Shown: piece after piece, positions 53,199-63,251 of the stretch
How the letters are laid out: every line of letters begins with the position of its first letter
Numbering within the stretch: the stretch's first letter is position 1
NCBI GenBank assembly: GCA_022072175.1
Contig: JAJVIE010000003.1
Span: 900,001 to 964,000 of the forward strand
Source: Candidatus Omnitrophota bacterium
GTDB taxonomy: Bacteria > Omnitrophota > Gorgyraeia > 2-02-FULL-51-18
Length of the DNA: 64,000 bases
Reading direction: 5' to 3'
Translations under genes and position numbers: made by a program
Notes under the pieces: generated by a model
What the model saw: the letters and a program-made list of their open reading frames with translations, nothing else
What the model was told of the DNA's origin: nothing
The model's database searches: none

Positions 53199-53964
53199 AG
53201 GTCACCTCTTCGAAGCGGCTCAGGTCGGCCAGCGGCTTGATCTGCGCGACTTGGTAGATCTGCCCGGGCTCACGCCAGACACGCGTGACCTTGCCGACCG
53301 GAAGGCCCTTGGGGTAATGGGCTCCAAAACCGGCCGTCTCCACGAAATCCCCGGGCTTGACCTCGAGGTCCGCGGACAGATACTTGACCCGGCACTCTCC
53401 CGAGGTCGTGCCGTAGAGCACTCCTTCCTGACGCGTGCGCTGGATGATCACTCCCACGCGCGTGTCGGGGTCGTTGATGAGCGAGGCCCTGGAGAAGGAC
53501 GGTCCGACCTCGACGATCTTGCCGACGACGGATTTCTCATGCAGGACCAAAAGGTGGGCGCGCAGTCCGTTCTTGCGCCCCTTGTCGAGCAGGACGGCCC
53601 TCGCCGAAGGCGTCGAGTAGCGGCCGATGACCCTGGCATGGAGGGAGCGTTTGACGCTCTGGGGCAGGGCCTGCTGGAGGCCGAGCAGTTGGGTCAGGCG
53701 CTTGTTCTCGAGCAAGAGGTCCTGGGAGCGGACCTTCTCCAGACGGACGTCGGCCAGGATCTCGCGCAGCGCGCGGTTCTCGCGGGCGTTCTTACGGAAG
53801 GACCAGAGGTCGATCAGCCACTGGGAGGCGTCGCGCGACCAGGACAGAGGGGCTTTGAGAAGGCCGGCGGCCCCGTCCTTGACGGTGGCTGCCGCACCCA
53901 GGGGCAATGCGCACAGTGCCAGCACCGCGACAGCGATCAGGGAACCGCGCAAAGGTCTACGCAC
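53188..53964 (-). CDS. mreC: Cell shape-determining protein MreC
   Basis: MreC is the periplasmic scaffold of the elongasome. The 258-aa protein has an N-terminal signal or anchor helix (about 8-25), a coiled coil (about 55-95, with ENRALREILADVRLEKVRSQ) and two beta domains. Family motifs are RAVLLDKGRKNGLR, VVGKIVEVGPSFSRASLIND and GDFVETAGFGAHYPKGLPVG. The start is GTG at 53964 after GGAAGAG, 37 bp downstream of mreB. Confidence 0.95.
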   Translation of the reverse strand: MRRPLRGSLIAVAVLALCALPLGAAATVKDGAAGLLKAPLSWSRDASQWLIDLWSFRKNARENRALREILADVRLEKVRSQDLLLENKRLTQLLGLQQALPQSVKRSLHARVIGRYSTPSARAVLLDKGRKNGLRAHLLVLHEKSVVGKIVEVGPSFSRASLINDPDTRVGVIIQRTRQEGVLYGTTSGECRVKYLSADLEVKPGDFVETAGFGAHYPKGLPVGKVTRVWREPGQIYQVAQIKPLADLSRFEEVTCVE

Positions 53965-54001
53965 GCTCTTCCCTTCCGAGGGACTCGGAGATCAGGGGTG
54001 G

Positions 54002-55063
54002 TTATTCGTACGAACGGTTGGCGGAGACGGTGACCCGCTTGAGGTAGTTGATCTCGCTGAGGATCTTGCCCGTACCCAGCGCCACACCCAAGAGGGCGTT
54101 CTCCGCCACATGGACCGGCAGGCCGGTCTCCTCGGAGATCAGCTTGTCCAGACCGCGCAGCATCGAACTGCCGCCCGCCATGACGATGCCGCGGTCGATG
54201 AGGTCGGCGCAGAGCTCCGGAGGCGTGCGCTCGAGCGTGACGCGCACGGCCTCGACGATGTACTGCACCGGCTCCGACAGGGCCTCGCGCACCTCCTCGG
54301 AGGTGATCTTGACCATCTTGGGCAGGCCGGAGACGAGGTCGCGTCCGCGGATCTCCATGGACAGCTCCTCTTCGAGCGGATAGGCCGAACCGATCTTGAT
54401 CTTGATCTCTTCGGCCGTACGCTCACCGATCATGAGGTTGTAGGTCTTCTTGACGTGCTCGACGATCGCGTCGTCGAACTCATCACCGCCGATGCGGATG
54501 CTCTTGGAGAACACGATGCCCGCCAGCGAGATGACCGCCATCTCGGCCGTACCGCCGCCGATATCGATGATCATACTGCCGGCCGGTTCCTGGATGGGCA
54601 GTCCCACGCCGATCGCGGCGGCCATGGGCTCCTCGACCAGATAGACCTCCCGCGCGCCGGCATGCAGGGCCGAGTCGCGCACGGCGCGTTTTTCGACCTC
54701 GGTGATGCCCGAAGGGATCGCGATGACCATGCGCGGACGCACGAAGCGTTTGCGATGATGGACCTTGTTGATGAAATACCGGAGCATGCTCTCGGTGATC
54801 TCAAAATCCGCGATGACACCGTCCTTCATCGGCCGGATGGCCTGGATATTGCCGGGGGTGCGGCCGAGCATGCGCTTGGCCTCGTCGCCGACGGCCAGCA
54901 CTTCGCTCGAACCCTTGCGGATGGCCACGACCGACGGCTCGCACAGCACGATCCCCTGCCCCTTGACGTTGACGAGGGTGCTGGCGGTGCCCAGGTCGAT
55001 TCCCATGTCGTTGGAAAAATACCCGAGGACGTTATCGGCGGACTTGCGGATGATCTCGATCAA
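54002..55063 (-). CDS. mreB: Actin-like cell-shape protein MreB
   Basis: MreB filaments organise cell-wall elongation. The 353-aa protein has phosphate-1 [20 protein letters not shown], the connect-1 segment, phosphate-2 [15 protein letters not shown] and the adenosine motif [15 protein letters not shown]. The length is typical. The start is TTG at 55063 with AAGG nine bases upstream, behind a perfect consensus promoter. It leads mreC-mreD-mrdA-rodA. Confidence 0.97.
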   Translation of the reverse strand: MIEIIRKSADNVLGYFSNDMGIDLGTASTLVNVKGQGIVLCEPSVVAIRKGSSEVLAVGDEAKRMLGRTPGNIQAIRPMKDGVIADFEITESMLRYFINKVHHRKRFVRPRMVIAIPSGITEVEKRAVRDSALHAGAREVYLVEEPMAAAIGVGLPIQEPAGSMIIDIGGGTAEMAVISLAGIVFSKSIRIGGDEFDDAIVEHVKKTYNLMIGERTAEEIKIKIGSAYPLEEELSMEIRGRDLVSGLPKMVKITSEEVREALSEPVQYIVEAVRVTLERTPPELCADLIDRGIVMAGGSSMLRGLDKLISEETGLPVHVAENALLGVALGTGKILSEINYLKRVTVSANRSYE

Positions 55064-55119
55064 TGCGGAAGACCTTATATTGCAATGGGATAATAGAATT
55101 TCGCCCGAATGAACAGCTG

Positions 55120-55148
55120 ATTATAACAACGACCCTATAGGGTGTCAA
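55120..55148 (-). promoter_or_regulatory. Perfect consensus promoter of mreBCD-mrdA-rodA
   Basis: TTGACA (55143-55148), a 17-bp spacer and TATAAT (55120-55125) match the sigma-70 consensus completely. The spacer begins with the 10-bp palindrome CCCTATAGGG (about 55133-55142), placed where a repressor would block polymerase. The predicted start is near 55113, giving a leader of about 50 nt. Confidence 0.9.
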
Positions 55149-55163
55149 CGGCTTCTCGAATAA

Positions 55164-55237
55164 CGGACCCGGTCCGAAGGGGGCTGTGAGCTTGTCGCTC
55201 CGAGCGGGCTAACGCCTCCCCGGGGGGACCGGGTCCG
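55164..55237. repeat. Long inverted repeat between aroA and mreB
   Basis: CGGACCCGGTCC (55164-55175) and GGACCGGGTCCG (55226-55237) are a perfect 12-bp inverted repeat with a 50-nt loop; each arm is nearly palindromic by itself. On the minus strand it follows aroA and is succeeded by TTATT, so it may be the aroA operon terminator, though the U-run is weak. Confidence 0.5.
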
Positions 55238-55247
55238 GTCAGATCCG

Positions 55248-56573
55248 TCAGCCGATCTCGTACGGGATCCCCAGTTGGCCCAGGAGCTCGAAAAAGCTGG
55301 GAAAGGATGTATTGATGCAGTCGATATCCCGCATGCGGGTCCGCCCCTTGGCGATCAGAGCGGCCACGATCCCCGACATCGCGGTCCGGTGGTCTCCGTA
55401 GGACTCAAGGTCGGCTCCGGAGAGCTGACAGGGCCCCTCGACGAAGAGACTGTTGCCCTCGGCCCAGGCCTTGGCGCCCATACGGGTCAAGAGCTCGATC
55501 ATGGAACGGATGCGGTCCGTTTCCTTGACCCTCAGCTCGTCGGCATCCCGGAACACGCTGACGCCCTCGGCCTGCGTAGCCAGCACCGACAGGATCGGCA
55601 CCTCGTCGATCAAGGCCGGCAGTTCCTGACGCTCGACCACGAAAGCCCTGAGTCGCCCCGGCCGGACCCGCAGGTCGGCTACGGGCTCCGGACCGCTCTC
55701 CGCGGTGCGCTCGACGGTGAGGTCGGCGCCCGAGCGGCGCAGAACGTCGATGATGCCCGTGCGTGTCGGGTTCCAGAGCACGTTGCGCAGACGGATGTCC
55801 GCCTGAGGCACCAGGCACCCGATCGCGATGAAGAACGCGGCGCTCGAGATGTCCCCCGCGATCTCGAAGCTCCGCGCCATCAGCGACTGTCCGCCGGTCA
55901 CCCGTACGGCCAGACCCTCGACATCGACCCGCGCGCCATAGTGCCTCAAGAAACGCTCCGTGTGGTCACGCGACAGGACCGGTTCGGCGACGGAGGTCGT
56001 CCCCGACGCCCGGAGACCCGCCAGGAGGAGGGCGGATTTCACCTGGGCGCTCGAAACGTTGAGCTTGAAATCCATGCCCTTGAGGGCTCCGCCCGTGATG
56101 GTCAGCGGCGCGTAGTTGGCATCGTCGCGGCCGTCGATCACCGCTCCCATCTGCCGCAGGTAAGCGGTCACGCGGCGCATCGGCCGTGAGGACAGCGAAG
56201 GGTCTCCGGTCAACGTCGCCGTGAACGGTTGTCCGGCCAGGATGCCCAGGAGCAACCTCATCGAGGTGCCCGAGTTGCCCATATAGAGATCGGCCGGCGG
56301 CTGCCGGAGCCCGTCGAACCCGGCGCCCTCGATCGTCACGCGGGTCGGATCGGGCGAGGTGATGCGCACGCCCATGGCCTCGAAAGCCCTGCGCGTGCAC
56401 ACGCAGTCCTCCCCCGCCAGCATGTTGGTGTAAGAGGAAGTGCCACGCGCCAGCGATCCGAACATGATGGCGCGGTGCGACAAGGACTTGTCGCCGGGCA
56501 TGGAGAGCGTTTCCGCTCGGACCGACGCGACCGGTCCCAGTTCGGCCGTACGTGCTTGGGTCGAGGAGGTCAT
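55248..56573 (-). CDS. aroA: 3-phosphoshikimate 1-carboxyvinyltransferase (EPSP synthase)
   Basis: AroA joins shikimate 3-phosphate and PEP in aromatic amino acid synthesis. The 441-aa protein has the PEP-site motif MPGDKSLSHRAIMFGSLARG, LYMGNSGTSMRLLLGILAGQ, DPSLSSRPMRR and the closing ELRVKETDRIRSMIELLTRM. It reads as the bacterial type with the intact LGNSGT-like loop as MGNSGT. ATG 56573 overlaps the rluD stop (ATGA). It is the last gene of the yggS operon. Confidence 0.97.
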   Translation of the reverse strand: MTSSTQARTAELGPVASVRAETLSMPGDKSLSHRAIMFGSLARGTSSYTNMLAGEDCVCTRRAFEAMGVRITSPDPTRVTIEGAGFDGLRQPPADLYMGNSGTSMRLLLGILAGQPFTATLTGDPSLSSRPMRRVTAYLRQMGAVIDGRDDANYAPLTITGGALKGMDFKLNVSSAQVKSALLLAGLRASGTTSVAEPVLSRDHTERFLRHYGARVDVEGLAVRVTGGQSLMARSFEIAGDISSAAFFIAIGCLVPQADIRLRNVLWNPTRTGIIDVLRRSGADLTVERTAESGPEPVADLRVRPGRLRAFVVERQELPALIDEVPILSVLATQAEGVSVFRDADELRVKETDRIRSMIELLTRMGAKAWAEGNSLFVEGPCQLSGADLESYGDHRTAMSGIVAALIAKGRTRMRDIDCINTSFPSFFELLGQLGIPYEIG

Positions 56574-57487
56574 CGGCTTTTCTCCGCTTCTTTCAACAGT
56601 TCGGCGAACTCCGGCGGCGGCGCGCTCTCCAGCGTCAGGGTCTTGCCGGAAGTCGGATGCTCGAAACGGATACGCGCGGCATGCAGCCCCAGACGCTGGT
56701 TTCCGGTGCGGGTCCCGTAGATCTCATCACCCACCACCGGATGACCCAGATGCGCCATGTGCACGCGGATCTGGTGGGTCCGGCCCGTCACCGGCGAGGC
56801 CTCGATGAGCGTGGCATGAGGATAACGACGCACCACACGGTAACGCGTCTCGGCCTCACGGCCCTTGCCGTCACGGGCCACCCTCATCCGTCCGCGCTGT
56901 TTACCGTCGGGGCCGATGGGAAGCTCCACACGGCCCTCCTCGTACTCGACCCGGCCTTTGACGAGCGCCAGGTAGGTCTTGGACAGCGAACGTGCCTGGA
57001 ACTGAGCCTGCAGGCGACGGAGCGCGCGGTCGTTCTTGGCCACGAGGAGGACCCCTGAAGTATCCTTGTCCAGACGATGCACGATACCCGGACGGTCGGC
57101 TCCGGCCGATGCGGACAACGCCGTACCCCGTCCCAAGAGGGCATTGACGAGAGTGCCGCTCTTGTTGCCCGCCCCCGGATGCACCACCATACCCGCGGGC
57201 TTGTCGACGACCAGGAGGTCCTTGTCTTCGTACACGATGCTCACCGGGATGTTCTCGGGCTGCAACGTCGAGGGAAGCACGGTCACGGCCTGCCCGCGGA
57301 TCCGGTCCCCGGTCTTCACCAAGGAGCTGGGCTTGGCCGGACGGTCATTGAGATAGACCTGGCCGGCGTCCAGCGCCTCCTTGAGCCGCTTGCGGCCATA
57401 GCGCTCTTCGAGCGCGGACGCCAGATAGGCGTCGATGCGCTTGGGCTGATACAGCGGTCCGACCGTCAGCTCGAAGGTCTCGGGCAT
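56570..57487 (-). CDS. rluD: Large-subunit pseudouridine synthase, RluD type
   Basis: The 305-aa protein has an N-terminal S4 RNA-binding domain (about 15-75, RIDAYLASALEERYGRKRLK) and the RluA-family catalytic domain. Catalytic motif II is ADRPGIVHRLDKDTSGVLLV with its Asp, and RTHQIRVHMAHLGHPVVGDE follows near the end. It probably modifies helix 69 of 23S rRNA; the exact RluA/RluC/RluD target is not certain. ATG 57487 shares a base with the lgt stop; an in-frame start at 57565 is rejected. Confidence 0.9.
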   Translation of the reverse strand: MPETFELTVGPLYQPKRIDAYLASALEERYGRKRLKEALDAGQVYLNDRPAKPSSLVKTGDRIRGQAVTVLPSTLQPENIPVSIVYEDKDLLVVDKPAGMVVHPGAGNKSGTLVNALLGRGTALSASAGADRPGIVHRLDKDTSGVLLVAKNDRALRRLQAQFQARSLSKTYLALVKGRVEYEEGRVELPIGPDGKQRGRMRVARDGKGREAETRYRVVRRYPHATLIEASPVTGRTHQIRVHMAHLGHPVVGDEIYGTRTGNQRLGLHAARIRFEHPTSGKTLTLESAPPPEFAELLKEAEKSR

Positions 57488-58233
57488 CACGCCATCCCGC
57501 CGGGGCGTCGACCGCTCCGGTACAAGAAGTAGCCTCCCGCGGCGGCGAGCACCAGGCTCGTCCACTGAGGCACGGACAAGAACCCCGCGGTCACCTGATC
57601 CCCGCGCATGAACTCCACCGAGAAGCGGACGAGCGCGTAGAAGAAAAGGTAACCCGCGAACACCCTCCCGTCACGGCCATGATCCCGCCGCAGGCGGCTG
57701 ACCAGATAGACCGACAGCACCACGAGGGCGGCGGACTCGAACAACTGCACCGGCACGCGCGTCACATCATCACCGGGATACACCACACCCCAACCGTCCG
57801 GAGCCGGACGTCCGTAACAGCATCCGTTCAGAAAACATCCGACGCGGCCGATCGCGTGCGCCAGCGCCAGCACCGGAGCGAACACATCGGCCCACCTCAG
57901 CACCGGCCAACCCCGGAGGCGGCCGTATAGAGCTCCCGCGGCGGCGGCCGTCAGGAATCCTCCGTAGTACACGAGCCCTCCTTCTTGCAACCTGAACGCG
58001 CGCAGCGGCTCGTCCACATAATCAGCCCCGTTCTGCACGACATAGAAGAGTCTCGCGCCGATGACCCCGGTGACGAAGAACAGGAAGACCAGGTCCGCCG
58101 CATCCTGAGCGGCAAGACCGGCGCGGCGAGCCAACACCGACGCATAGACGAAGGAGGCCGCGACGGCCAAGGCCACGAAAAGTCCGTAGGTATAGAACGT
58201 CAGGCCGCCCGCGGTGAACAGGACCGGATACAT
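57487..58233 (-). CDS. lgt: Prolipoprotein diacylglyceryl transferase Lgt
   Basis: Lgt adds diacylglycerol to the lipobox Cys of prolipoproteins. The 248-aa protein has seven predicted transmembrane helices and the Lgt signature HAIGRVGCFLNGCCYGRPAP, with the essential Arg and Gly, plus GGLVYYGGFL. ATG 58233 shares a base with the lspA stop (TGATG). It is next to lspA, so both lipoprotein-processing steps are co-expressed, serving for example the PrsA-like lipoprotein in this window. Confidence 0.95.
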   Translation of the reverse strand: MYPVLFTAGGLTFYTYGLFVALAVAASFVYASVLARRAGLAAQDAADLVFLFFVTGVIGARLFYVVQNGADYVDEPLRAFRLQEGGLVYYGGFLTAAAAGALYGRLRGWPVLRWADVFAPVLALAHAIGRVGCFLNGCCYGRPAPDGWGVVYPGDDVTRVPVQLFESAALVVLSVYLVSRLRRDHGRDGRVFAGYLFFYALVRFSVEFMRGDQVTAGFLSVPQWTSLVLAAAGGYFLYRSGRRPGGMA

Positions 58234-58700
58234 CAGACCCTCCCGGGACGCGAGGGTTTCAGCGTCGACCCGAGCACCAGCGCGACACCGCAGCAGATGG
58301 ACATATCGGCGATGTTGAAGACCGGCCACACGCGCAGGTCGATCATGTCCACGACGTGGCCGTACGCCAGACGGTCATAGAGGTTGCCGAGGGCGCCGGC
58401 GAGCACCAGGGTCCAGCCGTACGAGGAGCCGCTCTCGCGGCCGCCGCGGGAGCGGATCCAGAGGTAAGCGCTCAGCGCGACCACGGACAGAGCGGAGAAC
58501 ACGCTGAGAAAGGGAGTGGCGTCGCGCAGCATGCCGAAAGCGGCTCCGGTGTTCTCGATATGGGTCAGATGCAGGACATCAGGGACCACGGGCAGGGACT
58601 CTCCCGGCGACAAGGCCTCACGGACCCGGTTCTTGGTCAGTCTGTCCGCGGCCAGGACGACCGTGACGACCGCGGCGGGCATCCACGGGCGCGCAGCCAT
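58233..58700 (-). CDS. lspA: Lipoprotein signal peptidase LspA
   Basis: LspA is the aspartyl protease that removes lipoprotein signal peptides. The 155-aa protein has four transmembrane helices, the ENTGAAFGML motif, and the catalytic Asp pair in GALGNLYDRL and VFNIADMSIC. ATG 58700 is chosen; an in-frame start at 58769 overlaps dksA and extends the N-terminus without a helix. It is separated from the DksA/TraR gene by 23 bp. Confidence 0.95.
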   Translation of the reverse strand: MAARPWMPAAVVTVVLAADRLTKNRVREALSPGESLPVVPDVLHLTHIENTGAAFGMLRDATPFLSVFSALSVVALSAYLWIRSRGGRESGSSYGWTLVLAGALGNLYDRLAYGHVVDMIDLRVWPVFNIADMSICCGVALVLGSTLKPSRPGRV

Positions 58701-58723
58701 CGCGGACGGACAGCGATCGGCGC

Positions 58724-59101
58724 TCAGCGCTTCTTTTTCTTCTCCTGCGCTTCCTGGCAAGGAACGCACAGTTCAGCGTAGGGGACGACTTTGAGACGGA
58801 CCTTGGAGATCTTCTTGCCGCAAGCTTCGCACTCACCGAAGGACCCGCCTTCGATCTTCTCGAGAGCGGTCTCGATGCGGTTGAGCGTGCCGCGCTCCTT
58901 GTCCGCCAGACCGAGCGAGAACTCACGGTCGTAGTTGTCCGAGGCCATGTCGGCCATGTGCAAGCTATAGGAGGAGAGGTCGCCCGAGGCCTCCTTGGAC
59001 GTCTTGAGGTTGTCCTGGGAGATATGCTCGATGCCGCGCTCGAGCTCGCTCTTGCGCTTGAGGAGAAGCTCTTTGTAGGCCTTCAGCTCTTTCTTGTCCA
59101 T
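58724..59101 (-). CDS. DksA/TraR C4-type zinc-finger transcription factor
   Basis: The 125-aa protein has an N-terminal coiled coil (about 3-75) and a C-terminal DksA/TraR zinc finger with CEAC and CVPC pairs (FGECEACGKKISKVRLKVVP). It is of the short yocK/DksA-like type that binds the polymerase secondary channel, sometimes with ppGpp. The acidic DxxDxA tip of the coiled coil reads DMASDNYDRE here. ATG 59101 shares a base with the ileS stop (TGATG); a longer start at 59140 lies within ileS. In this position between ileS and lspA the family is common. Confidence 0.92.
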   Translation of the reverse strand: MDKKELKAYKELLLKRKSELERGIEHISQDNLKTSKEASGDLSSYSLHMADMASDNYDREFSLGLADKERGTLNRIETALEKIEGGSFGECEACGKKISKVRLKVVPYAELCVPCQEAQEKKKKR

Positions 59102-61896
59102 CAGTGCACCCCTTTGAGTACTTTGCAGCAACGCTCGCACAGAGCGGCGTGCTCATGATCGCGGCCGACCGACTCCCGATGGTTCCAACAACGCGCGCAT
59201 TTGGGCGCGGTCGAACGCTGGACCCTCACCTGCGGTCCGGAGCCCGCCTCCTCCTCGAGCACCGCTGCGGCCCTGCTGACGAGCAGGTAAGCGGCCAGGT
59301 CGGGCTGAAATCCCTCCAACAGATCGAGGTCTTCCTTTTTTGAAACGGCTAATTCTACATCGGCCTCCAGAGAGTTGCCAATTTCTTTTTTCTCCCTCTT
59401 CTCCTCCAGGGCTTTGAGCACGGACTCGCGGACCTCGAGGAACCGGGACCACTTGGCCTCGAGCTGGCCGTCCCGGGCGCCGAGCGTCGGCCGGGGCCAA
59501 CTTTCCAGATGGACGCTGGTCTTACGGCCCAGATGCCCCCAGGCCTCCTCGCAGGTGAAACACAACACCGGGGCCAGCATCCGCACCAGTGTCGTGAGCA
59601 CCTCGTAGAGCGCCGCGCGTCCGGAACGTCCGGATACGGACGAGCGGGCGTCGGTGTACAGACGGTCCTTGAGGTAGTCCAGGTAGAACGACGACAGGTC
59701 CTTCACGCAGAAGCTGTAGATCGCGTGATACGCGCGGTGGAAGTGATACCCGTCGAATGCCGCATCGATCTCCTGCTTGAGCGCTTCGAGGCGCGAGAGC
59801 ACCCACCGATCGGCTTCGAGCATCTTCTCGCGGGGCAGCGCGTCGCGCTCCGCGTCATAGCCGTTGAGGTTGCCCAACAGGTACTTGAAAGTATTGCGGA
59901 TCTTCCGGTAGCCGTCGGCCAGACGCGCGAGGTTGTCCTTGGAGATCCGGATATCATCGGAGGTATCGCTCGAGACCACCCAAAGACGCAGGATGTCGGC
60001 CCCGTACTGCTTCATGACCTCCTGGGGCGAGATGACGTTGCCGAGGGACTTGGACATCTTGCGCCCCTCTCCGTCGACGATGAACCCGTGCGTGAGCACC
60101 GCCTGGTACGGCGCGTGCCCGGAGGTGCCGCAGGAGACCAGCAGCGAGCTCTGGAACCATCCGCGGTGCTGGTCACTGCCCTCCAGGTACAGATCGGCCG
60201 GGAACTGCAGGCCGTCGCCCTCCACGAGTACGGACAGGTGGCTGGCGCCGGACTCGAACCACACATCCAGGATATCATCGCCCTTCTTGAGGTCCTTGCG
60301 GCCGCACTTGGGACACACGTACTTGCCTTCGGTGAGATCGAGCGCCGAGCGCGTGAACCAGGCGTCGGACCCTTCCTTACGGAACACGTCGCGAACCCTC
60401 CGGATCAGGGCCGGGTCGAGCACCGCCTCGTCGCATCCGGAGCAGTAGAGGACCGGTACCGGGATACCCCAGTAACGCTGACGCGACAGACACCAGTCGG
60501 GGCGCGACTCGATCATGCCGGCGATGCGATTCTGGCCCACCTCGGGGACCCAGCGGACCTTGGAGACGGCCTCGAGGAGCTTGGGGCGGAGTTCGTTGCG
60601 GTCCACACCCATGAACCACTGACGCGTGGCGCGCTGGAGGACCGGCTGCTTACAGCGCCAGCAGGTCGGATACGAGTGCGTGATCTCGGCGGCGCGCACC
60701 AGCGTCCCCTCGGAGCGGAGGCGCTCGATGATCGCCGGGTTGGCCTTGAGCACATGCGATCCCCTGAACTCCCCCGCCTCGTCCTTGAAGCGGCCTTTCT
60801 CGTCGACAGGCATGAGCGTGGGCAGGTTCTTTTTGACGCCGGTGCGGTAGTCGTCGACGCCGTGCCCGGGCGCGGTGTGGACGCATCCGGTCCCGTCGGC
60901 TGCGGAAACGTAGTCCGCCGTTACGACCTTGGAAGCCCTGTCGATGAACGGATGGCGGGCCTCAAGTCCCTCGAGCTTGTCCCCGCGGACCCGCGCGAGC
61001 ACTTCGTACTCACCCGGAGCGTCGGGCTGGGCGACCTCCATCACGGAAGCCAGGAGCTCCTCGACCATCACCAGCACTCCGTGCGAACGGGTGCGGACAA
61101 AACAGTAATCGTAGAGAGGGTTGAGCGCCACCGCGACGTTGGCCAGGAGCGTCCAGGGCGTCGTCGTCCAGACGGCCAGCGACACCCTGTCACTGCCGGT
61201 CATCTCGAGACCTGCCTTCTTGAGTTCCGAACGGTCCAACGGGAAAAGGACATGAATGGACGGCGAGACGTGGCGTTCGTCGTACTCGAGCTCGGCCTCC
61301 GCCAGCGCCGTCTCGCAGCTCCAGCACCAGTGCACGGGCTTGAGGCTGTGGTAGATGTACCCTCTTTCGACCAGCCGCGCGAAAGCCTCCACGACCGAGG
61401 CTTCGTAGGCGGGATCCAGCGTGAGATAGGGCCGGTGCCATTCGGCGAACACCCCGAGCCGCTTGAACTGATCGCGCTGTTTGTCGACGTAGCCCATCGC
61501 GTACGTGTGGGCCTTCTTGCGGAACGAGACCGGATCGATCTGATGCTTGTTGATCCCCAGCTCCTTGAAGAGCTGGTGCTCGACGGGCAGTCCGTGGCAA
61601 TCCCAGCCCGGCACGTACGGCGCGTCCAGACCCTTCATGGTGCGGTGCTTGACGATGATATCCTTGAGGATCTTGTTGAGCGCGTGCCCGATGTGGATGT
61701 CGCCGTTGGCGTACGGGGGACCGTCGTGGAGGATGAACTTCTTGCGTCCCCGCGCGTGCTCGCGGATGGCCGGCTCCAACCCCTCCCTGCGCCACCGCTC
61801 CAGGATCTCCGGCTCACGGACCGGAAGGTCCGCCTTCATCGGAAAATCCGTGACGGGTAGGTTCAATGTCTGCTTGTAATCGACCGGCTGCTGCAC
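59101..61896 (-). CDS. ileS: Isoleucyl-tRNA synthetase
   Basis: IleRS charges tRNA-Ile and edits valine. The 931-aa class I enzyme has the HIGH motif in [20 protein letters not shown], the editing domain (CP1), [10 protein letters not shown] as the KMSKS loop, an anticodon-binding helical domain and a C-terminal zinc finger (CARCWNHR...CERCCKV). It is of the bacterial (mupirocin-sensitive) type. The start is GTG at 61896, one base past the DUF167 stop. Confidence 0.97.
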   Translation of the reverse strand: MQQPVDYKQTLNLPVTDFPMKADLPVREPEILERWRREGLEPAIREHARGRKKFILHDGPPYANGDIHIGHALNKILKDIIVKHRTMKGLDAPYVPGWDCHGLPVEHQLFKELGINKHQIDPVSFRKKAHTYAMGYVDKQRDQFKRLGVFAEWHRPYLTLDPAYEASVVEAFARLVERGYIYHSLKPVHWCWSCETALAEAELEYDERHVSPSIHVLFPLDRSELKKAGLEMTGSDRVSLAVWTTTPWTLLANVAVALNPLYDYCFVRTRSHGVLVMVEELLASVMEVAQPDAPGEYEVLARVRGDKLEGLEARHPFIDRASKVVTADYVSAADGTGCVHTAPGHGVDDYRTGVKKNLPTLMPVDEKGRFKDEAGEFRGSHVLKANPAIIERLRSEGTLVRAAEITHSYPTCWRCKQPVLQRATRQWFMGVDRNELRPKLLEAVSKVRWVPEVGQNRIAGMIESRPDWCLSRQRYWGIPVPVLYCSGCDEAVLDPALIRRVRDVFRKEGSDAWFTRSALDLTEGKYVCPKCGRKDLKKGDDILDVWFESGASHLSVLVEGDGLQFPADLYLEGSDQHRGWFQSSLLVSCGTSGHAPYQAVLTHGFIVDGEGRKMSKSLGNVISPQEVMKQYGADILRLWVVSSDTSDDIRISKDNLARLADGYRKIRNTFKYLLGNLNGYDAERDALPREKMLEADRWVLSRLEALKQEIDAAFDGYHFHRAYHAIYSFCVKDLSSFYLDYLKDRLYTDARSSVSGRSGRAALYEVLTTLVRMLAPVLCFTCEEAWGHLGRKTSVHLESWPRPTLGARDGQLEAKWSRFLEVRESVLKALEEKREKKEIGNSLEADVELAVSKKEDLDLLEGFQPDLAAYLLVSRAAAVLEEEAGSGPQVRVQRSTAPKCARCWNHRESVGRDHEHAALCERCCKVLKGVH

Positions 61897-61897
61897 G

Positions 61898-62122
61898 TCA
61901 GATCCCCTGCACTTCGTAGATCTTGTTCCTTGAGCGCGCCCCGCTCACGAGACCGACTCGGGACTTCGCCACTCCCAGATGCTCCGCCAACGCTTCCCGG
62001 ACGGCCTCGTTGGCCCGACCCTCGACCGCCCGCTCCCTCACGCTCACGTGCAACGAACCGTCCGCCCGCACCTGCACCCCCGGGCGCGGGGACCCGGGAC
62101 GGACCCGGACCGTCAGTCTCAA
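61898..62122 (-). CDS. DUF167 (YggU-family) protein
   Basis: The 74-aa protein matches the DUF167 family: [20 protein letters not shown] at the start, then [20 protein letters not shown] and [18 protein letters not shown]. Its function is unknown in all bacteria. The start is TTG at 62122, which overlaps the yggT stop (TTGA). It is the usual companion of yggT, proC and yggS. Confidence 0.9.
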   Translation of the reverse strand: MRLTVRVRPGSPRPGVQVRADGSLHVSVRERAVEGRANEAVREALAEHLGVAKSRVGLVSGARSRNKIYEVQGI

Positions 62123-62418
62123 CCGAGACGTACGGCCAGGCCGATCAGCGTCTGGACCAGGAAGATCTCGAGAAAATAGATGATCAGGATCGCGATGAAC
62201 ACCGACACGTCGATCCCGATCTTCCAGACAGGGATCCAAGCCCTGAGCGGCCTCAACACCGGCTCGGTCACGTTGTAGATGAACTGCACGATCGGATTGG
62301 ACGGGTCCGGACTCACCCAGCTCAGCAATGCCCGGATCACCAGGAGCCACCAGTAGGTCTTGAGCACGAGCCCCAGCACCAGGGCCATGGCGTTGAGCAG
62401 GTTAGCGAGAACGAACAT
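62119..62418 (-). CDS. YggT-family integral membrane protein
   Basis: The 99-aa protein has two transmembrane YggT segments (about 1-30 and 62-90) with the family motifs YWWLLVIRALLSWVSPDPSN and PVLRPLRAWIPVWKIGIDVS. Members are linked to cell division or osmotic response, without a defined function. ATG 62418 shares a base with the proC stop (TGATG). Confidence 0.92.
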   Translation of the reverse strand: MFVLANLLNAMALVLGLVLKTYWWLLVIRALLSWVSPDPSNPIVQFIYNVTEPVLRPLRAWIPVWKIGIDVSVFIAILIIYFLEIFLVQTLIGLAVRLG

Positions 62419-63251
62419 CAGGACCTCCCTTCGCTGAGCTCACGTGAGCGGCGATGAGCCGCCTTGACCGCTTCCTGGACGACCTTGCCGAAACCGAGTC
62501 TTTTGAAGGTCTTGAGCGCCGCCTCGGTCGTACCGCCTTTGGAGGCCACCTTGGCGATGAGGTCCTCGGGGTCCTCCCAGGTCTGCATCATCACGCGGCC
62601 GCTGCCGAGCGCGGTGTGATAGGCGAGCTTCTTGGCCGTGTCGGCTTTCATGCCCATCTCATAGGCGGACTCGATGAGCTTCTCGGCCAACAGGAAGAAG
62701 TACGCGGGCCCCGAACCGCTGATGGCCGTGACCAGATCCAGCATCTTCTCGGGCACAGGCACCACCTCACCGAAAGCCGCCAGCACCGCCTCGGCGATCT
62801 TGCGGTGCTTGGCCGTCGCGTGGCGTCCGACGCTGTAGGCGGAGATGCCCTGACCGACCTGCGCGGGCATGTTGGGCATGACGCGAATGACCGGCAGGGG
62901 CTTCTTGAAGTGCTTTTCGATCCCGGAGATCGTCACACCGGCAGCGATGGAGACGACGAGCGCTCCGGCAGGCAGACCGCTGGAGACCTCCGCGCACACC
63001 TCAGGCAGCGTTTGCGGCTTGACGGCCAAGATGACGACGTCCGCAAGCGACACGGCCTGGCGGCTCGTCTTGGCCGCGCGGATGTTGGCGTCCTTCTTGA
63101 GCAGAGCGATCTTCTTGGGGTCCGGATCGTAGACGCTGATGTACTGCGGATACACGGACTTGTCCACGAGCCCCCGCACGAGCGCCTGGCCCATGTTACC
63201 GGCCCCCAGCACCGCGATCCTCACTCCCGAGAGCACGGTCTTGGCGCTCAT
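62418..63251 (-). CDS. proC: Pyrroline-5-carboxylate reductase ProC
   Basis: ProC makes proline from pyrroline-5-carboxylate. The 277-aa protein has a Rossmann NADPH site RIAVLGAGNMGQALVRGL, the ILAVKPQTLPEV segment and the C-terminal dimer domain with SGSGPAYFFLLAEKLIESAY. Together with proB-proA in this window it completes the glutamate-to-proline route. ATG 63251 overlaps the yggS stop (ATGA); an upstream extension to 63374 is rejected. Confidence 0.96.
   Translation of the reverse strand: MSAKTVLSGVRIAVLGAGNMGQALVRGLVDKSVYPQYISVYDPDPKKIALLKKDANIRAAKTSRQAVSLADVVILAVKPQTLPEVCAEVSSGLPAGALVVSIAAGVTISGIEKHFKKPLPVIRVMPNMPAQVGQGISAYSVGRHATAKHRKIAEAVLAAFGEVVPVPEKMLDLVTAISGSGPAYFFLLAEKLIESAYEMGMKADTAKKLAYHTALGSGRVMMQTWEDPEDLIAKVASKGGTTEAALKTFKRLGFGKVVQEAVKAAHRRSRELSEGRS

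Noticed and set aside
59509-61860. Long plus-strand reading frame opposite ileS
   Set aside because: Antisense of a complete IleRS with all class I motifs; no domain in the plus-strand product.
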